Translations under genes and position numbers: made by a program
Notes under the pieces: generated by a model
Seen by the model: only the letters and a program-made list of their open reading frames with translations
Told to the model about the DNA's origin: nothing
Database searches by the model: none
DNA from: Marinobacterium ramblicola
GTDB lineage: Bacteria; Pseudomonadota; Gammaproteobacteria; Pseudomonadales; Balneatricaceae
DNA: 64,000 nucleotides
Direction of reading: 5' to 3'
NCBI RefSeq assembly: GCF_019084545.1
Contig: NZ_JAHREP010000025.1
Coordinates: 18,099-82,098 of the forward strand
Shown: piece after piece, positions 35,366 through 47,584 of the stretch
How positions within the stretch are numbered: the first letter of the stretch is position 1
Layout: every line of letters starts with the position of its first letter

Positions 35366-35548
35366 ATGGCAGTACAGCAGAACAAAAAATCTCGTTCCCG
35401 TCGCGATATGCGTCGTTCACATGATGCGCTGAGCGGCCCGACTCTGTCTGTCGACGCGACTACCGGTGAAACCCACCGTCGTCATCACGTCAGCGCTGAC
35501 GGTTTCTATCGCGGTCGTCAGGTCGTTGCAGGCAAGGGCGACGAATAA
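35366..35548 (+). CDS. rpmF: Ribosomal protein bL32
   Basis: A 60-residue basic protein of the large ribosomal subunit. Starts [20 protein letters not shown], almost the family consensus, and ends [15 protein letters not shown]. It lacks the Cys pairs of zinc-binding L32 forms, as is usual in this class. AGGAG lies eight bases before the ATG. Followed at two bases by plsX. Confidence 0.97.
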   Translation: MAVQQNKKSRSRRDMRRSHDALSGPTLSVDATTGETHRRHHVSADGFYRGRQVVAGKGDE

Positions 35549-35550
35549 GC

Positions 35551-36615
35551 TTGACCGGATCGTATTGCATCAGTGTTGATGCAATGGGCGGGGACTTCGG
35601 TCCCCGTGTTACTGTTGCTGCGGCCAGTGATGCGCTCAAGCGTCATCCGCAGTTGCAGATCCTCCTGGTCGGTCAATCCGACGCAATCACTTCTCAGCTT
35701 CACCGCCACCCTGGCAAACACCTTCAGCGGCTCGAAATAGTCCACGCCGACGATGTCGTCGCGATGGATGAAAAGCCTTCGTTTGCGCTGCGCAGTCGTC
35801 GCGAATCGTCTCTGTGGAGGGCGCTTGAGCTGGTCTCGCAGGGGCGTGCACAAGCCTGTATCAGTGCCGGCAACACTGGAGCGCTCATGGCCATGAGTCG
35901 GCTGGTGTTAGGTATGCTGCCCGGAATCGAGCGTCCCGCCATCGTTGCCGCCATCCCAACCCTGAAGGGTTATAGCTACATGCTTGACCTTGGGGCCAAT
36001 ATCGACTCAAGTGCCGAGCAGTTACTGCAGTTCGCCATCATGGGTTCGGTTATGGTGGAGGCGATCGATCGTCGGGAACGGCCTCTGCTGGGCTTGCTCA
36101 ACGTGGGTTCCGAGGATAACAAGGGTACTGAGTGCGTACGTGAAGCCAGTCGCTTGATTCAGGCCCATGGCGGCTTGAATTTTATCGGCTATCTTGAGGG
36201 GGATGACCTGTTCTCCGGGCGGGCCGATCTGGTTGTCTGCGATGGCTTTGTCGGTAATGTGGCGTTGAAAAGCTGCGAAGGTTTGTCAAAACTGCTGGTG
36301 CGCAAGGTGCAGGGCAGTTTTCGGCGCAATCTCTATCGCCGGTTCGTTGCCTTGCTTGCGACCCCGATACTGAGGGAGCTCAAGCAGCAGTTGGATCCCG
36401 GTCGGCGCAACGGAGCCACGCTGCTCGGTCTCAAGGGCGTTGTGGTAAAAAGCCATGGTGGCGCGAACAGAACCTACTTCGGTCATGCTATCGATCAGGC
36501 ATTCGAGGAGGCGAGGCTCAACGTGCCGGCCAAAATCGGCGATCAGGTCGCGCGCGAGATGGCGCGCTGTCAAAGCGGGAGGCAGATGGGCGCCGCGGAT
36601 CGTTCTAAAAATTAA
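35551..36615 (+). CDS. plsX: Phosphate acyltransferase PlsX
   Basis: A 354-residue peripheral membrane enzyme that converts acyl-ACP to acyl-phosphate for phospholipid synthesis. The opening ISVDAMGGDFGPRVTVAA is diagnostic, followed by SAGNTGALMA near 111, LDLGANID near 145 and NVGSEDNKGTE near 187. Translation begins at a TTG at 35551 because the signature starts seven residues in and no ATG fits; AAGGGCG upstream is a weak ribosome site overlapping the rpmF end. It is about 15 residues longer at the C-terminus than many relatives. Confidence 0.95.
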   Translation: MTGSYCISVDAMGGDFGPRVTVAAASDALKRHPQLQILLVGQSDAITSQLHRHPGKHLQRLEIVHADDVVAMDEKPSFALRSRRESSLWRALELVSQGRAQACISAGNTGALMAMSRLVLGMLPGIERPAIVAAIPTLKGYSYMLDLGANIDSSAEQLLQFAIMGSVMVEAIDRRERPLLGLLNVGSEDNKGTECVREASRLIQAHGGLNFIGYLEGDDLFSGRADLVVCDGFVGNVALKSCEGLSKLLVRKVQGSFRRNLYRRFVALLATPILRELKQQLDPGRRNGATLLGLKGVVVKSHGGANRTYFGHAIDQAFEEARLNVPAKIGDQVAREMARCQSGRQMGAADRSKN

Positions 36616-36702
36616 TGAATACTGTAAACTACGCCACCCTATACCTGTCGGCCGCGGTTTGCGCGCCGCAGGCTGGCAGAAACACGGTTAAATGAGGATG
36701 TC

Positions 36703-37635
36703 ATGTCGCAGTCGCTTGCTTTTGTATTTCCCGGCCAGGGTTCGCAGCATCTTGGGATGCTCTCAGAACTAGCCGAGCAGCATCCGATTATTGAACAGAC
36801 CTTCCGGGAAGCCTCCGAGGCTCTGGGGCAGGATCTTTGGGCCCTTGCGCAGTCCGGGCCTGAGGAGGCGCTCAATAGCACTGAAAATACCCAGCCGGTA
36901 TTGCTCACTTCAGGGGTTGCTCTGTGGCGCCTTTGGGATCAGTTGGATGGTGTGGCACCATCGGTAATGGCGGGACACAGTCTGGGTGAATATACCGCCC
37001 TGGTTTGTGCCGGTGCGATCGATTTCGCCGATGGTGTTCGCCTTGTGCGCGCTCGCGGCGAGTATATGCAGAAGGCGGTACCTGCAGGAACGGGCGGTAT
37101 GGCCGCGATCCTGGGGCTTGATGACGCGGCTGTGGCCGATGCCTGCGCCAGTGCGGCCCAAGGCGCTGTTGTGTCGGCGGTGAACTTCAACTGTCCCGGA
37201 CAGGTGGTGATCGCCGGTGAGAAAGCGGCGGTCGAGCGTGCTATAGAGGCGTGCAAGACAGCGGGTGCCAAGCGCGCAATCCCTCTCCCTGTCAGTGTGC
37301 CGTCTCACTGCGCGCTGATGAAGCCTGCGGCGGAGCGCATGGGCGAAGTGCTTGCCGGCATCGATCTGCGTATGCCGATCATCAAGGTGATTCAGAATGT
37401 GACGGCTGAGGCGCCGAGCGATATCGAGGAGCTCAAGGCTAACCTGCTGTCGCAGCTGTATAGCCCGGTTCTATGGACGGCTAGCGTACAGAACATGGTA
37501 ACCTGCGGTGTTAAAACCACTATCGAGTGTGGGCCGGGCAAGGTTCTCGCAGGTTTGAACAAGAAGATCGATCGTGCGCTCGAAGTCGTTGCCATCAACG
37601 ATGCGGCGGGCCTGGCAAAAGCATTGGCACTTTGA
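36703..37635 (+). CDS. fabD: Malonyl-CoA:ACP transacylase
   Basis: A 310-residue enzyme that loads malonyl groups on ACP for fatty-acid chain extension. FPGQGSQHLGM is at 9-19, the acyl-carrying Ser93 is in GHSLGEYTAL, Arg118 lies in RARGEYMQ, and the His202 base is in VPSHCALM. Length is normal. GAGGATGTC precedes the ATG. Third enzyme in the conserved plsX-fabD-fabG-acpP-fabF order. Confidence 0.97.
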   Translation: MSQSLAFVFPGQGSQHLGMLSELAEQHPIIEQTFREASEALGQDLWALAQSGPEEALNSTENTQPVLLTSGVALWRLWDQLDGVAPSVMAGHSLGEYTALVCAGAIDFADGVRLVRARGEYMQKAVPAGTGGMAAILGLDDAAVADACASAAQGAVVSAVNFNCPGQVVIAGEKAAVERAIEACKTAGAKRAIPLPVSVPSHCALMKPAAERMGEVLAGIDLRMPIIKVIQNVTAEAPSDIEELKANLLSQLYSPVLWTASVQNMVTCGVKTTIECGPGKVLAGLNKKIDRALEVVAINDAAGLAKALAL

Positions 37636-37686
37636 TCGATGTGTCCGGCCGTTTTTTGGGGTTGGGCATAAATAAGGAATGGGTGA

Positions 37687-38430
37687 ATGAGTATTGAAGG
37701 TAAGATAGCGCTGGTTACTGGCGCTACCCGAGGTATAGGTAAGGCGATCGCGGAAAACCTGGCGGCTCAGGGTGCGGTTGTGATCGGGACGGCAACCAGT
37801 GAAGGTGGGGCAGCTGCTATCAGCGACTATCTGGCCGCTGCGGGAAACAGTGGCAAAGGGCTGGTGTTGAATGTGGCGGACCCGGAGTCGATCGAAAGCG
37901 TTGTTAAAGCGATTCAGGCCGAGTTCGGCGCGATCGAGATTCTGGTCAATAACGCCGGCATCACCCGAGACAACCTGATGATGCGCATGAAGGATGACGA
38001 GTGGGATTCCGTAATCGATACAAACCTGACCTCGATCTATCGTTTGGCGAAAGGTTGCTTGCGCGGCATGACTAAGGCGCGCTGGGGGCGTATCGTGAGC
38101 GTAAGCTCCGTTGTGGCTTCTATGGGCAACGCGGGTCAGGCAAACTATGCTGCAGCCAAGTCCGGCATGGAAGGGTTTGCCCGTGCGCTGGCGCGTGAGT
38201 TGGGGTCGCGAAATGTGACCGTCAACTGTGTCGCTCCCGGGTTTATCGATACCGATATGACCTCCGGGCTGCCGGAAGAGCATAAGGCAAACCTGCAGGC
38301 GCAGATTCCGATGAATCGCCTGGGCAGGCCGGAAGAGATCGCTTCCGTGGTCGGCTTCCTGTGCAGTGAGGGTGGTGCGTATATCACCGGTGAGACCATT
38401 CAGGTCAACGGTGGAATGTACATGGGTTGA
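37687..38430 (+). CDS. fabG: 3-oxoacyl-ACP reductase
   Basis: A 247-residue short-chain dehydrogenase using NADPH for the first reduction step of chain elongation. The nucleotide-binding GATRGIGKA is at 12-20, NNAG at 88-91, and the catalytic tetrad is Asn113, Ser140, Tyr154 and Lys158 (YAAAK). The ending INPG-like loop VAPGFIDTDMT and the final VNGGMYMG match FabG rather than unrelated SDRs. Confidence 0.96.
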   Translation: MSIEGKIALVTGATRGIGKAIAENLAAQGAVVIGTATSEGGAAAISDYLAAAGNSGKGLVLNVADPESIESVVKAIQAEFGAIEILVNNAGITRDNLMMRMKDDEWDSVIDTNLTSIYRLAKGCLRGMTKARWGRIVSVSSVVASMGNAGQANYAAAKSGMEGFARALARELGSRNVTVNCVAPGFIDTDMTSGLPEEHKANLQAQIPMNRLGRPEEIASVVGFLCSEGGAYITGETIQVNGGMYMG

Positions 38431-38632
38431 TCGGGCCGGCCCCGATGATCAACCGAGTCGTCATGACTGATGTAGAAAGAATTGTTTTTTTCGCCGATTT
38501 GAGGATAATTGGCCGTCAGCTTGACGAGAAAAAAATCCAAGCCGTCACGCTTGCTAGGGCGTTGCGGGTTTTACTAAAATTCCGTCACGCATCTTGGGAT
38601 GTGATGGTGTTGAGAAGACAATAGGAAGAGAT

Positions 38633-38866
38633 ATGAGCAACATTGAAGAGCGCGTTAAGAAAATCATCGCTGAGCAGCTGGGCGTAAAAGAGGAAGAAGT
38701 CACCAAGGAAGCTTCCTTCGTTGAGGATCTGGGCGCCGACTCTCTGGACACTGTTGAGCTGGTTATGGCACTGGAAGAGGAATTCGAAACTGAAATTCCT
38801 GATGAAGAAGCTGAAAAAATCACCACTGTTCAGCTGGCGATCGATTACATCAACGCACACCAGTAA
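38633..38866 (+). CDS. acpP: Acyl carrier protein
   Basis: A 77-residue acidic carrier protein. Ser37 in [10 protein letters not shown] is the phosphopantetheine attachment site; the sequence is nearly the E. coli consensus ([18 protein letters not shown]). The ATG at 38633 has GGAAGAG just upstream; 13 in-frame codons before it are not conserved. The 200-base gap before it, which has no convincing gene, probably holds an extra promoter giving the high ACP level. A hairpin terminator follows before fabF. Confidence 0.98.
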   Translation: MSNIEERVKKIIAEQLGVKEEEVTKEASFVEDLGADSLDTVELVMALEEEFETEIPDEEAEKITTVQLAIDYINAHQ

Positions 38867-38887
38867 TCTATCCCACAAGGTTTGATC

Positions 38888-38930
38888 GAAAAGCCGCATC
38901 TATATGCCTGTATAGTGCGGCTTTTCTTTT
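38888..38930 (+). terminator. Intrinsic terminator between acpP and fabF
   Basis: GAAAAGCCGCA and TGCGGCTTTTC form an 11-bp stem around a 17-base loop, then TTTT. It probably reduces read-through from acpP to fabF rather than blocking it. Confidence 0.8.
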
Positions 38931-38957
38931 GTCAGCTTGTAGTGCTGGAGGATAAAC

Positions 38958-40196
38958 ATGTCTCGCAGAAGAGTGGTGGTAACCGGAATAGGGTTGCTGA
39001 CGCCGGTTGGTAACACTGTCAAAGCGACATGGGAAAGCATTCTTGACGGTAAGAGTGGTGCGGCAAATATCGAACATTTCGATGCCAGCCAGTACGGCAC
39101 TCGTTTTTCCTCATCCGTTAAGAATTTCGATATCGAACCGTACATGAGCGCCAAAGAGGCGCGAAAAATGGACCTGTTTATCCAGTACGGTATGGTAGCC
39201 GCCATTCAGGCGGTTGAAGATGCTGGTCTCGAAGTGTCCGATGAGAACGCGACTCGAATCGGCTGCGCCCTGGGTTCCGGCATCGGCGGTTTGCCGATGA
39301 TCGAGAAAACCCATGATGTACTGAATGCGTCAGGCCCGCGTCGTGTATCCCCGTTTTTCGTGCCTGGAAGCATCATCAACATGATTGCCGGCAATCTGGC
39401 AATTAAATATGGCTTCCGCGGCCCCAATATCGCAATCACCACTGCTTGCACCACCGGCACGCACAATATCGGCCATGCCATGCGCATGATCCAGTATGGC
39501 GATGCCGATGTGATGGTGGCAGGCGGTGCGGAGATGGCGACAACCCCGTTGGGTGTAGCGGGTTTTTCCGCTGCGCGTGCGCTATCGACACGTAACGAAA
39601 GCCCGGAAGCCGCAAGCCGGCCGTGGGACCGCGACCGTGACGGTTTCGTTCTCGGTGATGGCGCTGGTGTATTGGTACTGGAAGAGTACGAGCACGCCAA
39701 GGCGCGCGGTGCCGAGATCTACTGTGAGTTGTCCGGTTTTGGTATGAGCGATGATGCATACCATATGACGGCCCCGCCAGAGGACGGTTCTGGCGCGGCA
39801 TTGGCCATGGCCAATGCAATCAAGGATTCCGGGCTCAATGCGGAGCAGATCCACTATATTAATGCTCACGGGACGTCCACTCCGGCAGGTGATATTGCGG
39901 AATCCAACGCGGCCAAACGTGTACTCGGCAGCGCTGCGGCCAGTGTTCGGATGAGCTCGACCAAGTCGATGATCGGTCACCTCCTTGGTGCGGCTGGCGC
40001 GGTAGAGGCCGCGTTCTGTGTTCTCGCTCTGCGCGACCAGGTTGCACCGCCAACCATCAACCTGGACAACCCGTCAGAGGGCTGCGATCTCAACTACGTG
40101 GCCCATACTGCGCAGCAGTGTAAAATCGATGCGGCTATGTCGAACTCTTTCGGCTTCGGCGGCACTAACGGTACATTGATCTTCAATAAGCTGTAG
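38958..40196 (+). CDS. fabF: 3-oxoacyl-ACP synthase II
   Basis: A 412-residue condensing enzyme that extends acyl-ACP with malonyl-ACP and is needed for temperature control of unsaturated fatty acids. The catalytic Cys164 is in [14 protein letters not shown]; the two His are in [11 protein letters not shown] near 303 and [11 protein letters not shown] near 340; the C-terminal [11 protein letters not shown] is typical. GGAGG precedes the ATG. Full length; the run ends with a strong terminator. Confidence 0.97.
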   Translation: MSRRRVVVTGIGLLTPVGNTVKATWESILDGKSGAANIEHFDASQYGTRFSSSVKNFDIEPYMSAKEARKMDLFIQYGMVAAIQAVEDAGLEVSDENATRIGCALGSGIGGLPMIEKTHDVLNASGPRRVSPFFVPGSIINMIAGNLAIKYGFRGPNIAITTACTTGTHNIGHAMRMIQYGDADVMVAGGAEMATTPLGVAGFSAARALSTRNESPEAASRPWDRDRDGFVLGDGAGVLVLEEYEHAKARGAEIYCELSGFGMSDDAYHMTAPPEDGSGAALAMANAIKDSGLNAEQIHYINAHGTSTPAGDIAESNAAKRVLGSAAASVRMSSTKSMIGHLLGAAGAVEAAFCVLALRDQVAPPTINLDNPSEGCDLNYVAHTAQQCKIDAAMSNSFGFGGTNGTLIFNKL

Positions 40197-40197
40197 C

Positions 40198-40223
40198 AAA
40201 CGGGAGGCCTGGCCTCCCGTTTT
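40198..40223 (+). terminator. Intrinsic terminator after fabF
   Basis: AAACGGGAGGC and GCCTCCCGTTT around CTG, then T: an 11-bp perfect stem with a very short loop, two bases after the stop codon. Confidence 0.85.
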
Positions 40224-40243
40224 ACCTTTCATCTCCGGACACA

Positions 40244-41058
40244 ATGACACCGACTATTCTGATCAACGGCTCGCCTCAGCACTCCATAGAGATTGGCGAC
40301 CGGGGCCTGGCATATGGTCAGGGAGTATTCGAAACCATTTTAATCCAGCACCGACAGCCTCAATTTTGGGACTGGCATCTGGAACGCCTTGTCGAAGGTT
40401 GTCGGCGTCTTGCCATTCCTGCCGGTAATCTTGTCAGCCAACTGGAACAGGAGCTTCCTGTACTTCCGGAGCAGGGAGTGCTGAAACTGACCGTCACCCG
40501 AGGGGTGGGGGGCAGGGGGTATGCCGTAAATGAGGTGATAGAGCCGACCCGCATAATACAGCTGCTGGCCATGCCGGAGTGGTCGGATAACCCCCGGCAG
40601 ACGGGGGTTCGGGTCAGGCAGTGCCAAACCAGGTTGGCCCGGCAGTCTCTGTTGGCAGGCATCAAGCATCTCAATCGGCTGGAGCAAGTGCTGGCGAGAG
40701 CAGAATGGAGCGATGTCGTCATTAGAGAAGGGCTGGTGTGCGACACCGCCGGCTATCTCATCGAAGGCACTATGAGCAACCTGTTCTTCGTGCTTGACGG
40801 TGTTCTCTGCACGCCGGACCTTACGCAGTGCGGCGTTGCCGGCGTTTTGAGGCGTTGGGTGCTGGATGTGACCGAGCGCAAGGGAGAGCCGGTGCGGGTC
40901 GGCAGCTTTACGCCTGACCAGCTCGGCAGGGCCGAGGAGATATTTCTCTGCAACAGCCTGATCGGTATCTGGCCGGTGGTCGAATATGAGGGTGTTGAAC
41001 TGAAGGTGGGCGAGAGAACGCTCGCGCTTCAGATGTTGTTGGAAAAGGAGTACCAGGA

Positions 41059-41065
<7 letters not shown>
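40244..41065 (+). CDS. pabC: Aminodeoxychorismate lyase
   Basis: A 273-residue PLP enzyme that removes pyruvate from aminodeoxychorismate to give p-aminobenzoate for folate. Fold type IV: DRGLAYGQGVFETI near 18-31, the PLP Lys in LAGIKHLNRLEQVLAR near 140-155, and YLIEGTMSNLFFV near 172. Placement between fabF and mltG is conserved and supports PabC over branched-chain aminotransferases. Overlaps mltG by 7 bases. Confidence 0.93.
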
Positions 41066-43714
<2,649 letters not shown>

Positions 43715-43732
43715 GCAGGAGTGCAGCTGTTC

Positions 43733-44083
43733 ATGTCGATCGTGCCCAGAATCAGTCACGGTATCCTCTCGCTGGTTATCGGAAATAAAGAGGAACTCCT
43801 CAAGGCCTACATGCCGTTCGTCAATAACGGGGGGCTGTTTATACCGACCACGCGTTCCTATCAGCTGGGCGAAGAGGTGTTCATGCTGATGACGCTGATG
43901 GATGAGCCGGACAAGATCCCGGTTACCGGCAAGGTGGTTTGGGTTACGCCCAGGGCCGCCCAGGGCGGACGGATTCCAGGCATCGGAATTCAACTGTCGT
44001 CAGAGGATGTACAGCTCGTCGGTAAACTGGAAACCTACTTGGCCGGTGCACTGGGCAAAGGCCGCCGTACCAACACGCTATAA
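43733..44083 (+). CDS. PilZ-domain protein
   Basis: A 116-residue type IV pilus assembly-like PilZ protein. The sequence PRISHGILSLVIGNKEELLKAYMPF, then NGGLFIPTTRSYQLGEEVFML and GKVVWVTPRAAQG, is near-identical in pattern to the PilZ encoded after holB in Pseudomonas. That group lacks the RxxxR c-di-GMP site and acts through protein contacts in pilus assembly. The ATG at 43733 is preferred; AGGAG lies 11 bases upstream while the GTG at 43721 abuts the ribosome site. Confidence 0.92.
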   Translation: MSIVPRISHGILSLVIGNKEELLKAYMPFVNNGGLFIPTTRSYQLGEEVFMLMTLMDEPDKIPVTGKVVWVTPRAAQGGRIPGIGIQLSSEDVQLVGKLETYLAGALGKGRRTNTL

Positions 44084-44096
44084 CGTCTGGATATTC

Positions 44097-44879
44097 ATGT
44101 TCATAGATTCCCACTGCCATCTGGACCGGCTGGATCTCGGCCGCCACGATGGTTCCCTGGCCAACCTCATAAAGGCCGCAGGCGATGCAGGTGTCGAAGA
44201 GATGCTGTGTGTCGCAATCGATCTCAATCAGTTCGAGGAGATGTACGAGCGGGTGAAACCGTTCGGTAATGTGTATGCATCAGCCGGCATACACCCCTGT
44301 CATGTCGGCGAGTGTCCGTTCGACATGGACAGGCTGCGCGAGGCCGCCAGTCGTGAGAGGATCGTGGCGCTGGGGGAAACCGGGCTCGATTACTACTACA
44401 GCAAAGAGCTGGCAGAGCAGCAGAGGGAGAGCTTCGCCGGCCATTTGAGGTTGGGAGCTGAGCTGGGCCTGCCGGTAATCGTTCATACCCGTGACGCGCG
44501 CGAGGATACGCTTGAGGTTATCCGCCGGCATGCCGATCCGGATGTGGCCGGGGTGCTGCACTGTTTTACCGAATCCCGCGAGATGGCGCTGGCTGCACTG
44601 GAGATGAACTTCTATATCTCGTTCTCCGGCATCATTACCTTCCGCAACGCCGAAGAGTTGCGCGATGTGGTGCGTGCGGTTCCGTTGGACAAGATGCTGA
44701 TCGAGACCGACTCCCCCTATCTTGCGCCGGTTCCCTATCGCGGCAAACAGAACGAGCCGACCTACGTGCCCGAGGTCGCCCGCTGCATAGCGGATGTTAA
44801 GGGGTTGAAGATTGAAGAGGTTGCCGAGGCAACGCGCGAAAACTTCTACCGTCTGTTTACCAAGGCCTGTCCCCACTGA
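44097..44879 (+). CDS. ycfH: TatD-family metal-dependent hydrolase
   Basis: A 260-residue amidohydrolase-fold nuclease/deacylase. Metal ligands are in the opening FIDSHCHLDRLDL, GETGLDYYY near 100, the His of VIVHTRDARED near 131, HCFTE near 157 and the Asp of IETDSPYLAP near 207. In the holB-pilZ neighbourhood this is the YcfH branch. The ATG at 44097 begins the first strand; a frame from 43902 overlaps pilZ wholly and is not credible. The ribosome site is weak. Confidence 0.93.
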   Translation: MFIDSHCHLDRLDLGRHDGSLANLIKAAGDAGVEEMLCVAIDLNQFEEMYERVKPFGNVYASAGIHPCHVGECPFDMDRLREAASRERIVALGETGLDYYYSKELAEQQRESFAGHLRLGAELGLPVIVHTRDAREDTLEVIRRHADPDVAGVLHCFTESREMALAALEMNFYISFSGIITFRNAEELRDVVRAVPLDKMLIETDSPYLAPVPYRGKQNEPTYVPEVARCIADVKGLKIEEVAEATRENFYRLFTKACPH

Positions 44880-44883
44880 TAGG

Positions 44884-44913
44884 CACGGGCGTGTCCTCTG
44901 GCGCCCGTGTTTA
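44884..44913 (+). terminator. Terminator-like hairpin after ycfH
   Basis: CACGGGCG and CGCCCGTG around a 10-base loop, followed by TTTA, four bases after the stop. Confidence 0.6.
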
Positions 44914-45021
44914 CCTGCCTTTGTTATCTGCCAGGTTATTCGTATTTCGAAAAATCGATTCGTATTGTGGAAAAGGCGAAACTCGCGCTTGCATCCGTAA
45001 CCCTTTCTCGCGTTGAATGAG

Positions 45022-45039
45022 ATTAGACTAAAGTCTAAT
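45022..45039. promoter_or_regulatory. Perfect palindrome in the malate dehydrogenase promoter region
   Basis: ATTAGACTAAAGTCTAAT, an 8-2-8 dyad, 56 bases before the mdh ATG. Compact palindromes of this kind often bind dimeric repressors. No known regulator is assigned. Confidence 0.45.
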
Positions 45040-45095
45040 TCGCTGCCGTTGGCTGGTTGCGAGTGGGTTTCAAACGGAATGACAGGAGCTTTTCA

Positions 45096-46196
45096 ATGAG
45101 AAGACCGGTACGAATTGCGGTGACGGGGGCTGCGGGCGCCATCAGCAACAGTCTGTTGTTTAAGGTGGCTAGCGGCGAGATGTTCGGTAAGGATCAGCCG
45201 GTCATTCTGCAGTTGATCGAGATGCCTGAGCGGATGGAAGCGTTGCGCGGCCTCGCGATGGAGCTGGAGGATTGTGCCTATCCGTTGCTGCATACCATCA
45301 CACTGCACGACAATGTCGAGGACGGCTTCAATAACGTTCACTACGCACTGTTGATCGGTGCGCGGCCACGTGGTCCCGGCATGGAGCGCCGAGATCTGCT
45401 GGAGTCCAACGCCGCAATCTTCAGCCGTCAGGGGCGGGCACTGAACGATTTTGCCAACCGCGACGTCAAGGTGCTGGTGGTCGGTAACCCGGCCAATACC
45501 AACGCGTTGATCGCCAGCCGAAACGCTCCCAAATTGAGCCCCTCCCAGTTTACTGCGCTGACCCGGCTGGATCATAACCGGGCCAAGGGGATCCTGGCTA
45601 ACCACACTGGCGCCAACCCACGCAATATCAGCCGAGTCGTGATCTGGGGTAACCACTCCACGACACAGTACCCGGACCTTCATCATGCGACGGTGCTGGA
45701 TGAGCCGGTGATGAATCAGATCGACGTGGAGTGGTATAAGAACGTTTTTATTCCCAAGATCCAGAACCGGGGTGGTGAGATCATCGCTGCGCGCGGCTTG
45801 TCCAGTGCAGCCTCAGCGGCTCAGGCGGTGGTGGATCATATGCGCGACTGGATCCTGGGTACCGACGCCGGCGAGATCGTCAGCATGGGGATCGTCAGTG
45901 ATGGCAGTTACGGTGTCGAAAAGGGGATCTTCTACTCCTTCCCGGTGCGTTGTGACTACGGCCGCTATCAGATCGTGCGAGGGCTGGAGATCTCCGAATG
46001 GAGTCGTGAACGGATGCGGATGACCGAAGCAGAGCTGCTGGAAGAGAAGGCAGCGGTCAACCATCTGTTACCGGTGGAGACCGAGGCGTCGCATCAGAAT
46101 CTCTCGATCTGTCTGAGATCCGGTGTCACGCTCTATGCCGACGGTACCGGGCCGGATGCCTCGTCGAAGTACCTGACGACCAATAGGGTGATGTAA
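45096..46196 (+). CDS. mdh: Malate dehydrogenase with C-terminal extension
   Basis: A 366-residue NAD-dependent enzyme of the citric acid cycle. NAD-binding [14 protein letters not shown] is at 9-22, substrate Arg residues are in [15 protein letters not shown] near 88-102, [10 protein letters not shown] near 131, and the catalytic His187 is in [11 protein letters not shown]. The proximal two thirds match the bacterial 327-residue enzyme, but a tail of about 40 residues ([17 protein letters not shown] and later) is extra. The ATG at 45096 has CAGGAG nine bases before it. Confidence 0.93.
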   Translation: MRRPVRIAVTGAAGAISNSLLFKVASGEMFGKDQPVILQLIEMPERMEALRGLAMELEDCAYPLLHTITLHDNVEDGFNNVHYALLIGARPRGPGMERRDLLESNAAIFSRQGRALNDFANRDVKVLVVGNPANTNALIASRNAPKLSPSQFTALTRLDHNRAKGILANHTGANPRNISRVVIWGNHSTTQYPDLHHATVLDEPVMNQIDVEWYKNVFIPKIQNRGGEIIAARGLSSAASAAQAVVDHMRDWILGTDAGEIVSMGIVSDGSYGVEKGIFYSFPVRCDYGRYQIVRGLEISEWSRERMRMTEAELLEEKAAVNHLLPVETEASHQNLSICLRSGVTLYADGTGPDASSKYLTTNRVM

Positions 46197-46220
46197 GGTC
46201 CGGTATCGGCAATAACAGAC

Positions 46221-46243
46221 AGGCCCCTGACTTCGGGGCCTTC
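46221..46243 (+). terminator. Terminator after mdh
   Basis: AGGCCCC and GGGGCCT around TGACTTC, then TCTTG: a 7-bp GC stem with a short T-rich tail. Confidence 0.7.
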
Positions 46244-46272
46244 TTGCTTGATGCGCTACGCGGAGTTGGGGG

Positions 46273-46839
46273 TCAGATGTGGTTGCTGATCATCTCATCA
46301 TCGCTCACCGGCGTAATGGTCAGCAGCATCTTGGACAGGTCGAGCAGGATGATCAGCAGGCCGCTGTGGTAGCAGACGCCCTGAACGAAACGCTTGCTGG
46401 TCTCATCGCCAGAAGCATTGGGGGCTCGATCCACATCATTCTGCGGCAGGTTCAGCACCTCGTCGACGCTGTCGACTACCAGGCCAATAACCTCGGACTC
46501 ATTGAACTCGACGACGATGATACGGGTCTCGTCGTCAGGCTGGGCGCGCGGCATGCGGAACATCTGCCGAGTGTCGATGACCGTCACCACGTTGCCGCGC
46601 AGGTTGATAATGCCCAGAACGGAAGCGTCGGCGCCCGGTACCGGGGTGATCTCGCTATAACGCAGTACCTCTTTCACCTGCATTACGTCGATGCCATACA
46701 GCTCATTATCTACACGGAAGGTTGCCCACTGGTGATAGACCACATCTTCCTGTTGGGCCTTTCGTGACTTTGTATCCTGTTTTTTCAGTTCGTGCTTCTT
46801 GAGCATTTGCAACTGTTCGGCAGCGGCTTCTAGACTCAT
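46273..46839 (-). CDS. CheW-like chemotaxis coupling protein
   Basis: A 188-residue cytoplasmic adaptor. After a charged N-terminal helix of about 35 residues (KKHELKKQDTKSRKAQ) comes the CheW domain: FRVDNELYGIDVMQVKEVLR, ITPVPGADASVLGIINLRG at about 62-80, and VVDSVDEVL near 122. Single CheW domain with no CheA nearby, so it may couple a different receptor array or a chemosensory-like system. It lies downstream of tusE on the same strand, separated by about 130 bases. Confidence 0.88.
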   Translation of the reverse strand: MSLEAAAEQLQMLKKHELKKQDTKSRKAQQEDVVYHQWATFRVDNELYGIDVMQVKEVLRYSEITPVPGADASVLGIINLRGNVVTVIDTRQMFRMPRAQPDDETRIIVVEFNESEVIGLVVDSVDEVLNLPQNDVDRAPNASGDETSKRFVQGVCYHSGLLIILLDLSKMLLTITPVSDDEMISNHI

Positions 46840-46966
46840 GCGGAGTACCCTGTCAGTTCAGTTCGAATCGTCCTGCGGTGGGCCAACATTGTTCCGAGCA
46901 GGCTGTTTTGTATTGTAAGAGCGACAGGGCACAGTATCACATAGCCCCGGACGCGATAAAAGAGCG

Positions 46967-47302
46967 TCAGAGGCAGTTATCGGGCTTCGGCAAACCTGCC
47001 AGGCGCGCGCCGACTTTGGCGGGGCTGCCCGGGAATAGCTGCATAAGATAGATGCTACGGCCTTTGTCGTCTCCGAGGGTCTGCTTTACTGCTTTGACGA
47101 GAGGGCGCATCGCTGGCGAATGTTCGTATCGCGAGTAAAAATCGCGCAGCAGGTAGAGAATCTCCCAGTGCGCCTCGGTCAGTATAATTCCCTCCCGGGA
47201 GGCTAGATATTCGGCGACCTCTGGCGTCCATAGCGAGAGCTCCTCCAGATACCCCTCGTCGTCGAACGCAATCTCTTGCCCGGCTATCTTTTCCGTTGCC
47301 AT
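46967..47302 (-). CDS. tusE: TusE/DsrC-family sulfur carrier (TusE type)
   Basis: A 111-residue sulfur carrier. The swinging C-terminal arm ends GLPKPDNCL with the active Cys second from the end. DsrC proteins have a second Cys ten residues earlier; here that position is Ala (VGARLAGLPKP), so it is TusE, which passes sulfur from TusBCD to MnmA for tRNA 2-thiouridine. The ATG at 47302 overlaps the tusB stop by one base (TGATG). It is transcribed with tusDCB. Confidence 0.92.
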   Translation of the reverse strand: MATEKIAGQEIAFDDEGYLEELSLWTPEVAEYLASREGIILTEAHWEILYLLRDFYSRYEHSPAMRPLVKAVKQTLGDDKGRSIYLMQLFPGSPAKVGARLAGLPKPDNCL

Positions 47303-47583
47303 CAAAACCAGCTCACCACCTTGTCATGAGAGACGCATAGCGCAACGAAACCTGCGTCATCCACGGATTCGACTGCATCGGCCTTTAGGTCACGCGCCTT
47401 GAGATCAGCCTCAAGTGCAACCAGTCGTCCAGTGAGGTTGGCAAGTTGCGATGCAAATGCGGGTAGGGTCCAGTAAACACCATCTTCGATCAGCAGCAGG
47501 GTGTCTTCTGACGTGATCGTGTTAAGTGCGCTTGCCATGCACGCGGCGTTGGCCGGGGCTTGATTCAGGGTATGAAGAACCAT
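47302..47583 (-). CDS. tusB: Sulfur relay protein TusB
   Basis: A 93-residue DsrH/TusB protein that completes the TusBCD hexamer. Starts MVLHTLNQAP, with LLLIEDGVYW near 30-39 as the family strand and turn. Residue 15 is Cys in NAACMASAL, in the region of the conserved DsrH Cys. Short separation from tusC (one base) and overlap with tusE. Confidence 0.9.
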   Translation of the reverse strand: MVLHTLNQAPANAACMASALNTITSEDTLLLIEDGVYWTLPAFASQLANLTGRLVALEADLKARDLKADAVESVDDAGFVALCVSHDKVVSWF

Positions 47584-47584
47584 G

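Noticed and set aside
38427..38624. 65-codon frame between fabG and acpP
   Set aside because: No ribosome site or family; the gap is better explained as the acpP promoter region.
46967..47302. DsrC of dissimilatory sulfur oxidation
   Set aside because: The second conserved Cys of the C-terminal arm is Ala; with tusDCB this is TusE.
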